The notes under the pieces were generated by a model. It was given only the letters and a program-made list of their open reading frames with translations, did no database searches and was not told the origin of the DNA. Shown here piece by piece: positions 1 to 6,195 of a stretch of DNA of 6,892 bases. A program made the translations under genes and the position numbers. Source of the stretch: Alistipes sp. (lineage in GTDB: Bacteria > Bacteroidota > Bacteroidia > Bacteroidales > Rikenellaceae); NCBI GenBank assembly GCA_014796635.1, contig JAAVIK010000001.1, positions 64,664 to 71,555 on the forward strand, given 5' to 3'. Numbering within the stretch: the first letter of the stretch is position 1; each line of letters opens with the position of its first letter.

Positions 1-1353
1 TCGCGGCGCTACATCGCCGACGTGGAGATCGACGTGCGGCCCGATCCGCTCGACACCGCGCGCGTCGACCTGCTGATCCGCACGCGCGACAGCTGGACGA
101 TCACCGTCGACGGCGCCCTCCGCTCCGAGGGGCGGACCATGGCGGCGCTGGAGGATGCCAACATATTGGGCACGGGCAACATGCTCAAAATCAAGACCAA
201 CTTCAGCCGCCGCGACTTCTCCTACGGCGGCAACGAAGTCGAATACGAGATACCCAACGTCCTCGGGACCTTCTACACGGCCCGGCTGGCCGCCGGCCGC
301 GCGTTCTACGACTCGACCCTCGATCTCGAACTCGGCAAGGAGTTCCTGCGGCCCACCGACTACGAAGCCGGCGCGAGCTACAGCAACCTCAAGTTCAAGA
401 AGTACATGATCGAGACGGACACCTCGCTGCTGGTCCGCGAACGCAACTTCGACCTGTGGGGCGGCTACTCGCGCCTGCTGGCGCCCCTCTCGTCGAGCGT
501 CTACCTCACGGGGCATTACAACCGGCGGCGCTTCGGACTGCGGCCCGGCGACACGGGCCCCGACCGCCACCCTGCGCTCCATGACCGCGACCTGCTCCTT
601 TTCGGCACGGGTCTCTACCGCGAAAACTTCCTCACGACGAGCATGATCTACGGATTCGGCTCCGACGAATACCTCGCCACGGGCTACAAAGCCGAGGCCG
701 TGGGCGGCTACTCGTGGGGCGAATTCGGCGAACGGGTCTACATCGGTCTGAGCTGCCGCACGGGCGGCTTCCGCCGGATCGGCTACATCATGGGCGGCAT
801 CTCTCTGGGCAGCTACATTTCGCCGCTCAACGGCAAGTGGAGCAACAGCGCCGTCGATGTCGACCTGCGCTGGTTCTCCCACCCCTTTCTGCTGCGCCGC
901 AGCCGCGTGCGCCAGTTCGTGATGCTCAACTACACCCTCGGCTGGAACCGCGGCACGGGCAGCGACGAGAGTATAGGATTCACGCGCCGCAACGGACTGC
1001 AGGCCCTCGACGAACGGGCGATAGGCACCGACCGGGCGGTGCTCGACACCGAAACGGTCTTCTTCACGCCGTGGCAGCCCCTCGGATTCCGCATCGCCTT
1101 TTTCGCATTCGCCGACCTCGGGCTGATCGGCTATTCGCCCAACATCTTCCGGAACGACTTCTTCGCCTCGCTCGGCGGCGGCATCCGCATCAAGAACGAA
1201 CGGCTCATCTTCAGCACCGTCCAGATCCGGCTCGGCTTCGCTTTCGGGAAGCGGGGGCTCGCCGAGAGCGAGTACATCCGCCTCTCGAACTCCACCCGGC
1301 TGGAGCAGTACCGCTACCGCCCCGAGCGGCCCGAGCCCGTCGCATTCGAGTAA
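1..1353 (+). CDS. Omp85/BamA-like outer-membrane barrel protein, 3' part
   Basis: This is the C-terminal 450 residues of an outer-membrane protein; the frame is open to base 1, so the true start lies outside the window. The first ~27 residues (VEIDVRPDPLDTARVDLLI) look like the last strands of a POTRA domain. Next comes DANILGTGN, like the (N)FLGTG motif that opens BamA barrels, and then repeated amphipathic, aromatic-rich strands to about residue 415. A segment DERAIGTDRAVLDTE (from base 1009) resembles the stretch after the VRGF/Y motif of Omp85 loop 6, but the motif position reads LQAL. A charged tail of ~35 residues follows the last strand. Known family role: insertion of barrel proteins or translocation across the outer membrane. 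Whether this is BamA itself or a Bacteroidota paralogue cannot be decided; the weak loop-6 motif favours a paralogue. No terminator is seen after the stop. Confidence 0.75.
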   Translation, partial: SRRYIADVEIDVRPDPLDTARVDLLIRTRDSWTITVDGALRSEGRTMAALEDANILGTGNMLKIKTNFSRRDFSYGGNEVEYEIPNVLGTFYTARLAAGRAFYDSTLDLELGKEFLRPTDYEAGASYSNLKFKKYMIETDTSLLVRERNFDLWGGYSRLLAPLSSSVYLTGHYNRRRFGLRPGDTGPDRHPALHDRDLLLFGTGLYRENFLTTSMIYGFGSDEYLATGYKAEAVGGYSWGEFGERVYIGLSCRTGGFRRIGYIMGGISLGSYISPLNGKWSNSAVDVDLRWFSHPFLLRRSRVRQFVMLNYTLGWNRGTGSDESIGFTRRNGLQALDERAIGTDRAVLDTETVFFTPWQPLGFRIAFFAFADLGLIGYSPNIFRNDFFASLGGGIRIKNERLIFSTVQIRLGFAFGKRGLAESEYIRLSNSTRLEQYRYRPERPEPVAFE

Positions 1354-1361
1354 CGGCCCTT

Positions 1362-3677
1362 TCAGTCCACGCGGGCCGCTTCGGCCGAGGGCCCGGCCTG
1401 CACGTAACGCGTTTTGTGGCCGTTGAAGAACCACCGGGCGGAAAAACGCACGAAGCGGAAGTCGCGGTCGGTGAGCACCGTCGAGACATAATAGCCGTAG
1501 CGGTCGTGCCAGCGGTCGTTCGTGCCCCGCAGCAGATCGTGGCCGGAGAGGGTGAGCTGCAGCCGCCGGGCGAAACAATACTGCGTGATGCCGGCCGTCA
1601 GGTTGTTCGTCGGGTCGAAACCCGACATCAGCTCGTAGCTGCGGCTGCAATATTTGAAACCGCACGTCAGAACGGTGTTCCTGCCGATCTCCAGATCGAC
1701 ATTCGCCGAACCGTACCACGCCGGCCTGCCGACCGTGATCCGCCCGTCCAGATAAGGAATCCGGGCGTGGGAGAACTCCAAACCCGCATCGAGCGTCAGA
1801 GAGAAACAGCCCCAGCGGTCGCTGTAAGTCAGGTCGACGGTGCCGAAGCGCGAACGGTCGACGTTCAGAGGGATAAAGAGGATGCCCGTACCGTCGTCGC
1901 CGAGCATGCCCGAGCGGAGGATCGCATCGGAGCGGAAATCGAGGTCGGCGGTCAGCGTGAGTTTCTGCCGGTAGGAAACCATGAACCCGAGGCTGCGGTG
2001 GAGGGTCGAACGCAGCAGCGGATTGCCGCATTCGGTAACCAGGTTGTTCTCATAGAGCCGCGACGGGTCCAGATCGCTGACCGAGGGACGACCGATCCTG
2101 CTGGTATAGGAGAGCGCGAAGTCGAAGCCCGGCAGCAACTCCGGCGTCGCATAGAGACGCAGCGAGGGGAAACAGCGGTTCTCCCACCCCTCGCGCAACA
2201 ACGCACCGTCGACCCGCACGCGGTCGTTCTGGAACTCGCCCCGCAGGCCCGCTTCCCAGCCCCACTTGGGGTATTCGCGACCGAGGGTGGCATAAAGCGA
2301 GATGTTGTCGCTCGACAGGCGGGTATCGGTCGCCGAGCCGACGAAGTCGGAAAAAGTCCTGCTATCGATGCGGCCATAATGGGCGCCGACGAGCAGTTCG
2401 CCGCCCCACAGCGGTGTCGCGAATTCCGACTGGACGGAGACGACCTCCGAGCGCGAACGGTTGCGGATGTCGAGCCGGTCGACGCTCTGCGACGGCAGGC
2501 GGCTCAACACGACGGTCTGGGTGCTCCGCGGGGCGGCATGCGTGTAATCGGCTTCGAGCGTCCACGTGCGGGCGGAGTCGACGGCGAAGCGGTAGCCCAG
2601 ATGCGCGGTGTGGGAGGGCTGCCGAATTTGCGACAGATCGTGCGCCTCCGAACTGTCGGCCGGCGCGTTCGGACGATACTCCCGCTCCTGCCTGAAATTA
2701 TCCAATTCGATATGCCGCAAAAGCCCGGTGTACTGCCACGAAAGCCGATGCCGCGGCGCGAGGTCGAGCGTGCTGCCGTAGAGCAGCGAATGGGTCCGGC
2801 GCCCGAGAAGCGACTCGGAGCGGACGGTGTCGGCCAGCTCGCTGCCGGGCAGCAGAATCCCGTTCATGCTGTTCAGATAGTTGTGGTCGGTACCCTCGGA
2901 ATAACTATACGTGAAATAATTGAGCCACTTCTCCGAAGCGATCTGCAACTGAGCCCCGGCCGTATCGGTGAAACGCCGACCGAAATAAGCCGAATTGGCG
3001 AGCTGTCCGGAAATCTTCTTCTGAGGCCGTTTCGTACGGACCCGGACCACCGCCTTGTAGGCGGCCTCGTAACGGGCCGAGGGGCTGCGGTCGACTTCGA
3101 TCGAGACGATCTGCGAGGGCTGCAACAGCTGCAGCTCGGCGTAGGAACTCCGGCGGTCGTCGATATAGATCAGCGGCTCGCCCTTGCCGAGAACCGTAAT
3201 GCCGGATTCGTCGGCCTCCAATCCGGGCGTGCGGCGCAGGATGTCGGCGACCTCGGCGAGGTGCTGCAGCGACGATCCGGCGACCTGCACGAGGGCTTTG
3301 CCCGCCGCAAAGGAGATCGCCGGAGCGGCAGCCGAGACCACCACGTCGCCGATGCCGATGGCCGCCGCGGTCATGACCAGCGTATCGGGCGACGAGGGGC
3401 GGGCGAAATCTTCGAGAAACGAGAGGTCGCGGAATCCGAGGCTGCGCAAGGTGACGATGCGGGGCCCCTCGTCCTGTACGGGGAGTTCCAGCCGGCCGCC
3501 GAAGCAGGCTTCGCCGCGGAGGAGCGCGGAATCGGCGGGATCGGAAATCAGGAGATCGAAATAATCGAGCGGCTGCCTTTCGGCATCGACGACGACCCGC
3601 CGGAAACAGCGGTCGTTCTGGGCGCGGACGCCCCCGCAAAAGAGGATCGCCGCGCAAAGGAATAAGGATTTCTTCAT
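1362..3677 (-). CDS. TonB-receptor-like outer-membrane barrel protein (PF14905 type)
   Basis: A complete 771-residue protein. Residues 1-20 (MKKSLFLCAAILFCGGVRAQ) are a clear signal peptide, probably cut after AQ, which fixes the start at 3677 rather than 14 codons upstream. Residues ~25-105 resemble the small carboxypeptidase-regulatory-like beta domain often found before plugs. Residues ~108-215 form a plug-like domain with LRRTPGLE, then VLGKGEPLIYIDDR, then QIVSIEVDRSPSARYEA. The rest is a series of amphipathic strands fitting the barrel family PF14905, ending in FRFVRFSARWFF plus a short hydrophilic tail. It sits in the outer membrane; the substrate cannot be told from sequence, and no SusD-like partner is in view. 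It lies downstream of the blaI-blaR1 pair on the same strand, but a terminator and its own promoter separate them. It runs into the upstream gene tail-to-tail with 8 bp between stops. Confidence 0.85.
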   Translation of the reverse strand: MKKSLFLCAAILFCGGVRAQNDRCFRRVVVDAERQPLDYFDLLISDPADSALLRGEACFGGRLELPVQDEGPRIVTLRSLGFRDLSFLEDFARPSSPDTLVMTAAAIGIGDVVVSAAAPAISFAAGKALVQVAGSSLQHLAEVADILRRTPGLEADESGITVLGKGEPLIYIDDRRSSYAELQLLQPSQIVSIEVDRSPSARYEAAYKAVVRVRTKRPQKKISGQLANSAYFGRRFTDTAGAQLQIASEKWLNYFTYSYSEGTDHNYLNSMNGILLPGSELADTVRSESLLGRRTHSLLYGSTLDLAPRHRLSWQYTGLLRHIELDNFRQEREYRPNAPADSSEAHDLSQIRQPSHTAHLGYRFAVDSARTWTLEADYTHAAPRSTQTVVLSRLPSQSVDRLDIRNRSRSEVVSVQSEFATPLWGGELLVGAHYGRIDSRTFSDFVGSATDTRLSSDNISLYATLGREYPKWGWEAGLRGEFQNDRVRVDGALLREGWENRCFPSLRLYATPELLPGFDFALSYTSRIGRPSVSDLDPSRLYENNLVTECGNPLLRSTLHRSLGFMVSYRQKLTLTADLDFRSDAILRSGMLGDDGTGILFIPLNVDRSRFGTVDLTYSDRWGCFSLTLDAGLEFSHARIPYLDGRITVGRPAWYGSANVDLEIGRNTVLTCGFKYCSRSYELMSGFDPTNNLTAGITQYCFARRLQLTLSGHDLLRGTNDRWHDRYGYYVSTVLTDRDFRFVRFSARWFFNGHKTRYVQAGPSAEAARVD

Positions 3678-3683
3678 GGACTT

Positions 3684-3692
3684 GGGGGGGGG
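3684..3692. repeat. 9-nt G/C homopolymer before the barrel gene start
   Basis: Nine consecutive G on the + strand (C on the coding strand) lie 7-15 nt before the ATG at 3677, in the ribosome-binding spacer. It is the longest G/C run I noticed in the window. Tracts of this kind can slip during replication; here a length change would alter leader spacing and folding, not the reading frame. Confidence 0.9.
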
Positions 3693-3706
3693 ACGAAGTC
3701 CTCCCC
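3686..3706 (-). promoter_or_regulatory. Leader hairpin next to the barrel gene start codon
   Basis: On the minus strand GGGGAGGAC (3706-3698) can fold onto GTCCCCCCC (3694-3686). This gives GGAC/GTCC with a TTC loop, one A-C mismatch, then four G-C pairs using the C9 tract. The hairpin ends 8 nt before the ATG, so it could limit ribosome access. The purine run in its 5' arm is about 21 nt from the ATG, too far for a normal Shine-Dalgarno site. The fold is seen by eye; a regulatory effect is inference. Confidence 0.4.
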
Positions 3707-3718
3707 GCAAATTCGGCA

Positions 3719-3749
3719 CGAAGATAGGGAAAATTCGGAGAAACGCAAA
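3719..3749 (-). promoter_or_regulatory. Promoter of the barrel gene
   Basis: Read on the minus strand: TTTG at 3749-3746, a 19-nt spacer, then TATCTTCG at 3726-3719, one mismatch from the Bacteroidota -7 consensus TAnnTTTG. Transcription would start near 3712, giving a ~35-nt leader. The TTTG overlaps the U-tract of the preceding terminator, so the operon end and this promoter are packed together. Confidence 0.6.
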
Positions 3750-3784
3750 AAAAGGGACCGCCGGTATGTACGGCGATCCCTTTT
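3747..3784 (-). terminator. Rho-independent terminator of the blaI-blaR1 operon
   Basis: On the minus strand AAAAGGGA (3784-3777) pairs with TCCCTTTT (3757-3750). One mismatch follows, then CGCCG (3775-3771) pairs with CGGCG (3763-3759), with a 7-nt loop. The 3' arm runs into seven T (3753-3747). It starts 23 nt after the blaR1 stop. On the + strand the stem is followed only by TTTTC, so its main direction is minus. Confidence 0.85.
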
Positions 3785-3807
3785 CGGAAATGAGCTTTTT
3801 ATGGGAA

Positions 3808-5229
3808 CTAACGTTTACGGGTCTTGATTTCGATGGCGCCGGCCGCAGCGTCGGGGCCGAACTTCTCGACGGCCGGTCCGCCCTTGTAGATGGTCATGCT
3901 GCGGATTTTGCCGGCGGGAATTTTCGCCAGCTTAGCCTTGGTGGAGCGCTTGCCGTTAATGAAAATCAGGCAGTCGTCGGAGATGCCGGCCGTATCGGTG
4001 ATCGTGATGCGGCCCGTGGCATGGGTCACGCCGGATTCGTCGGGCTGCTCCTTGTAGCGGTCGGCCTGTATCGCAACGGCCGGGGCGGCATCCGCCTTTT
4101 TCGAGGTAATGACCGCCACGCCGTTGCGGCCGCGCTCGCCGTAGGGAGCCAGATGCTCGGCATCCTTATAGATATCGACCGAAGCGATGCGTTCGGGGTC
4201 GATGCCGTCGAGCGAGGCGACCTCCTGCCCGTCGACGATGTAGAGCGGAGCGGACGTTGCCGGCACCGAATCGCGGACGGAACGAATGACGACGACCTTG
4301 TCGGTCTCCTCGAGTGAAATATCCGGACCGGAAAGGTCGACCGAAACGGATTCTTTCGTAACTTTGTCGTCGGAAACGACATAAGCGGTCTGGGCGAAGG
4401 CTCCGAGAGCCGCGGCCGCGAGCGGCAGGACGAAGAGTGCCTTGACCCCGGTCCACCGCGATGACTTTTTACGCAACATCATGGTAATACGGTTTTTAAG
4501 TTTACTGTGATTGAAGCTGTTGGCAACGGAATACCACCTCCCGCCGACAGCTTTCTTTATGAGCAGCAATTGATAGTCGCGGGGATCGACCCCGCTTTCG
4601 AGCACGGCGCGGTCGGCCTCGTACTCGTGGATGGCCCGCAGCTCGCGCCGCAGCAGCCACATGGCCGGATTGAACCACTGGAGCGAACCCGCCAGATCGG
4701 TCAGCAAGAGGTCGGCCGAATGGCGGAGCCGCACATGGGCCCGCTCGTGGAGCAGGATTTCGCGCTCGCAGTCGGCCGAGCCGGTCTCGGAGACCACGAT
4801 ATAACGCCCCCAGCTGAACGGTGCCACGGCCTGCGGAACGCGCACCAACACCGTCCCGTCGGCGAGCCGCTCGCGGCGTCCGGAGCGGACGATGCGGAAG
4901 ACGGCGAGGAGCGAACACGAAGTCCACAGCAACATCCCGAGAACCCCGGCGACGAAAAATGCGCCGAGCAGCGGCTGCCAGACGGGCGCCGCGTCCTGCG
5001 AGAGAACGAACTCCTGCGCAGGAACGGCATCGGCGACGGGCATGGCGGGCAGCTCGCGGTAGACCGTGATGACGCACAGGGGCAGGGCGAACGCGAGCGC
5101 CATACCCGACAGAACGAGCAGGCGGTTGAAGCGGTGAAAGGTCTCGCGGCTGAGCAACAACTTGAAAAAGAGGTAGAAGACCGCAAGGCAGACGCCAGCC
5201 TTGAGACTATATATGAAAAGGCCGTACAT
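3808..5229 (-). CDS. BlaR1/MecR1-like M56 membrane metallopeptidase with C-terminal plug-like repeats
   Basis: 473 residues. Hydrophobic segments at ~5-25, 35-56 and 87-112 are membrane helices of the M56 fold. The zinc motif HERAH lies at 161-165 and the downstream acidic motif HEYEAD at 201-206, both intact, so the protease should be active on the cytoplasmic side. A fourth helix is at ~262-280. The remaining ~190 residues should be periplasmic. They lack the penicillin-binding fold of true BlaR1 and instead carry two related units: ~327-378 (LYIVDGQEV ... SVDIYKD ... VAVITSKK) and ~420-473 (LIFINGKRS ... SMTIYKG ... AIEIKTRK), both like TonB-receptor plugs. The start at 5229 is 2 nt after the blaI stop (TAG-CC-ATG), so translation is probably coupled. 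Likely role: signal-activated cleavage that inactivates the upstream repressor. The signal is unknown; beta-lactam sensing is not supported. Confidence 0.88.
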   Translation of the reverse strand: MYGLFIYSLKAGVCLAVFYLFFKLLLSRETFHRFNRLLVLSGMALAFALPLCVITVYRELPAMPVADAVPAQEFVLSQDAAPVWQPLLGAFFVAGVLGMLLWTSCSLLAVFRIVRSGRRERLADGTVLVRVPQAVAPFSWGRYIVVSETGSADCEREILLHERAHVRLRHSADLLLTDLAGSLQWFNPAMWLLRRELRAIHEYEADRAVLESGVDPRDYQLLLIKKAVGGRWYSVANSFNHSKLKNRITMMLRKKSSRWTGVKALFVLPLAAAALGAFAQTAYVVSDDKVTKESVSVDLSGPDISLEETDKVVVIRSVRDSVPATSAPLYIVDGQEVASLDGIDPERIASVDIYKDAEHLAPYGERGRNGVAVITSKKADAAPAVAIQADRYKEQPDESGVTHATGRITITDTAGISDDCLIFINGKRSTKAKLAKIPAGKIRSMTIYKGGPAVEKFGPDAAAGAIEIKTRKR

Positions 5230-5231
5230 GG

Positions 5232-5597
5232 CTACCCACGATTTTGGCGGTCGATGCGCTCGACGAGCCGGCGGAGCTCCTCGACCGAAATCTTCTCCTC
5301 CTCGACCAAGGCCGAGACGGCCCCGAGGTAGGAATTCTCGAAATACTTGCGGATGACGCCGCCCAAAGTCCGGCGCGAAAACTCGGCCTCGGAGACGAGC
5401 GGGAAATACTGGTAGGTGCTGCCGAAGGCCTTGTGGGAGACGTAGCCCTTGGCCTCGAGCGCCCGGACCATCGTGGACAGCGTGTTGAAATGGGGTTTGG
5501 GCTCGGGCGAGAGATCGACCAACTCGCGGACGAACAACGGTCCGTGGGCCCAGAAACAGCGCATCAGCTCTTCTTCGCGCGGCGTAAGTTTTTCCAT
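5232..5597 (-). CDS. BlaI/MecI/CopY-family transcriptional repressor
   Basis: 121 residues, the usual size for the family. Residues 1-70 form a winged helix: LTPREEELMRCFW opens it, a recognition-helix segment HFNTLSTMVRALEAKGYV spans 36-53, and a wing TYQYFPLVS follows. Residues ~75-118 form the helical dimerisation part (RRTLGGVIRKYFENSYLG, then a charged helix). Known family role: a dimer that represses its own operon and is cut in the C-terminal part by the partner M56 protease. Here the partner gene follows after 2 nt. The palindromes over the promoter at 5648-5713 fit autorepression. Whether it controls other genes is unknown; I saw no complete copy of the palindrome at the other promoters in the window. 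The ATG at 5597 is chosen because MEKLTPREEEL is the normal family N-terminus. Confidence 0.92.
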   Translation of the reverse strand: MEKLTPREEELMRCFWAHGPLFVRELVDLSPEPKPHFNTLSTMVRALEAKGYVSHKAFGSTYQYFPLVSEAEFSRRTLGGVIRKYFENSYLGAVSALVEEEKISVEELRRLVERIDRQNRG

Positions 5598-5618
5598 GAC
5601 AAATGATTGCTAACGGCG

Positions 5619-5633
5619 GCGCCACCGCGGCGC
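5619..5633 (-). promoter_or_regulatory. GC-rich hairpin in the blaI leader
   Basis: On the minus strand GCGCC (5633-5629) pairs with GGCGC (5623-5619) around a 5-nt loop, about 20 nt before the blaI ATG. It is short and may be chance in GC-rich DNA. Confidence 0.25.
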
Positions 5634-5647
5634 ACACCTTCCGACTG

Positions 5648-5678
5648 CAAAGGTAACTAAAAAATCTTCACACGCAAC
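5648..5678 (-). promoter_or_regulatory. Promoter of blaI-blaR1
   Basis: On the minus strand the -7 box TACCTTTG (5655-5648) matches TAnnTTTG exactly. GTTG (5678-5675) sits 19 nt upstream as the -33 element. Transcription would start near 5641, giving a leader of ~44 nt. Both boxes overlap AACTA half-sites, so a bound repressor would block polymerase. Confidence 0.75.
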
Positions 5679-5713
5679 TACTTTTCATAGTTTTTCAACT
5701 AAAAAACTTAGTT
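5655..5713. promoter_or_regulatory. Probable BlaI operator array with 21-bp period
   Basis: Two 17-bp palindromes of the form AACTA-N7-TAGTT lie at 5676-5692 and 5697-5713; the second has 6-bp arms (AACTAA/TTAGTT). A third AACTA starts at 5655 without a matching right arm. The three AACTA copies start at 5655, 5676 and 5697, exactly 21 bp apart, about two helical turns. So dimers would bind the same face of the DNA across both promoter boxes and upstream. The repeats are seen directly; assignment to the BlaI-like protein is inference from position and family behaviour. Confidence 0.7.
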
Positions 5714-5745
5714 TAAGGTCCGAGAGCCCGCAGAAACAGACACAA

Positions 5746-5787
5746 GAAGTCCCCCGGAACCGCCATTGACTGGCTCCGGGAGACTTC
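5746..5787 (-). terminator. Terminator-like 16-bp stem, minus strand
   Basis: Read on the minus strand, GAAGTCTCCCGGAGCC (5787-5772) pairs without a break with GGTTCCGGGGGACTTC (5761-5746) around a 10-nt loop, using two G-U pairs. On the + strand those two positions are A-C mismatches, so the minus strand is the likelier transcript. The tail TTGTGTCTGTTT is only moderately U-rich. No protein gene feeds into it from the right. Confidence 0.55.
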
Positions 5788-6017
5788 GGACTATTTTGTT
5801 CGGGCGGCGGCGCGGGGATCGTCCGGCATGGGCTCCGAGGTCCGGCTTTCTTAAGGCCGGGGGTTCATCGGGATATCATTTCACCGAGCTCCCCTGCTTC
5901 CGTTCGCAAGGGAACAATGATAAACGATTCGGGGACCGCAATACGCGGTGCATCTCCGGGACGCGGCGGGAACGGGCCGGCATTTTTCCGACGATACTCA
6001 ATGGATAGCGGAAAACG

Positions 6018-6029
6018 ACTGACGTCAGT
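6018..6029. repeat. Perfect 12-bp palindrome ACTGACGTCAGT
   Basis: The sequence equals its own reverse complement over 12 bp. It lies in the non-coding stretch, 46 bp from a second, unrelated 12-bp palindrome. It may be a protein-binding site or chance. Confidence 0.6.
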
Positions 6030-6063
6030 AAGCTGAAATAGTGTCTCGGGACAACTCCGCGCT

Positions 6064-6075
6064 GTTGTGCACAAC
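6064..6075. repeat. Perfect 12-bp palindrome GTTGTGCACAAC
   Basis: A self-complementary 12-bp site about 55 nt downstream of the predicted minus-strand start. It overlaps none of the predicted promoter boxes. Function unknown. Confidence 0.6.
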
Positions 6076-6136
6076 GATCGTCGCTTTCAGGAAAGGATAG
6101 CGCGCTTTACGACGAAACGCGGAGAAGAAGACGGGG

Positions 6137-6169
6137 CAAATATACAACACGGAATACCCCTTTGTCAAG
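6137..6169 (-). promoter_or_regulatory. Minus-strand promoter facing the non-coding stretch
   Basis: On the minus strand TATATTTG (6144-6137) is an exact -7 box. CTTG (6169-6166) lies 21 nt upstream as a partial -33 element. The predicted start is near 6130. It diverges from the promoter at 6196-6226. Confidence 0.55.
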
Positions 6170-6195
6170 AGGCGGAGCGAAAAAAAGAAAAAAAA

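Larger units (their letters stand above)
5746..6130 (-). ncRNA. Possible structured non-coding RNA, ~385 nt
   Basis: The stretch has a Bacteroidota-type promoter at its 5' end (6137-6169) and the stem at 5746-5787 at its 3' end, with no convincing protein gene between. Minus-strand stems seen by eye: CTCCGCG (6124-6118) with CGCGGAG (6061-6055); TCGTCG (6115-6110) with CGACGA (6083-6078); TTTTCCG (6015-6009) with CGGAAAA (5990-5984); TATCATT (5922-5916) with AATGATA (5880-5874), enclosing CCCTTGC (5912-5906) with GCAGGGG (5897-5891), which uses a G-U pair. I looked for signatures of tmRNA, RNase P RNA, SRP RNA and the common riboswitches and recognised none. A reading frame with a TTG start (5865-6074, 69 codons) exists but has no family resemblance. 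It could also be untranscribed spacer. Confidence 0.35.

Noticed and set aside
1372..1400. GC-rich inverted repeats (GGCCG-CTT-CGGCC) near the convergent stops
   Set aside because: They lie inside the barrel gene's coding end and have no T-tract, so they do not look like a terminator.
714..3665. A 983-codon open frame on the + strand opposite the barrel gene
   Set aside because: It overlaps the real (+) Omp85-like gene in another frame and then runs antisense to a gene with a clear signal peptide, plug and barrel. Long antisense frames are expected in GC-rich DNA, and its product is Arg/Ala/Pro-rich with no recognisable domain.
4507..5606. Open frames on the + strand opposite blaI and blaR1 (4507-5331 and 5244-5606)
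   Set aside because: They mirror genes with intact HERAH and winged-helix motifs and show no domain of their own.
5230..5637. A 136-residue N-terminal extension of the M56 protein, reading upstream to 5637
   Set aside because: It overlaps the whole blaI gene in another frame. MYGLFIYSLKAG at 5229 is the normal M56 start, beginning with the first membrane helix.
5821..5912. Resemblance to a cobalamin or SAM riboswitch (GGTGAAAT and CCCGATGAA on the minus strand)
   Set aside because: Only short pieces match; the other conserved boxes are absent and no vitamin B12 or methionine gene lies downstream.
5766..6008. An 80-codon + strand frame in the intergenic stretch
   Set aside because: No promoter or recognisable domain, a low-complexity Gly/Arg-rich product, and it begins inside the terminator stem.
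5865..6074. A 69-codon minus-strand frame with a TTG start
   Set aside because: No family resemblance and a rare start codon; it lies in a region better explained as RNA or spacer. Not fully excluded.
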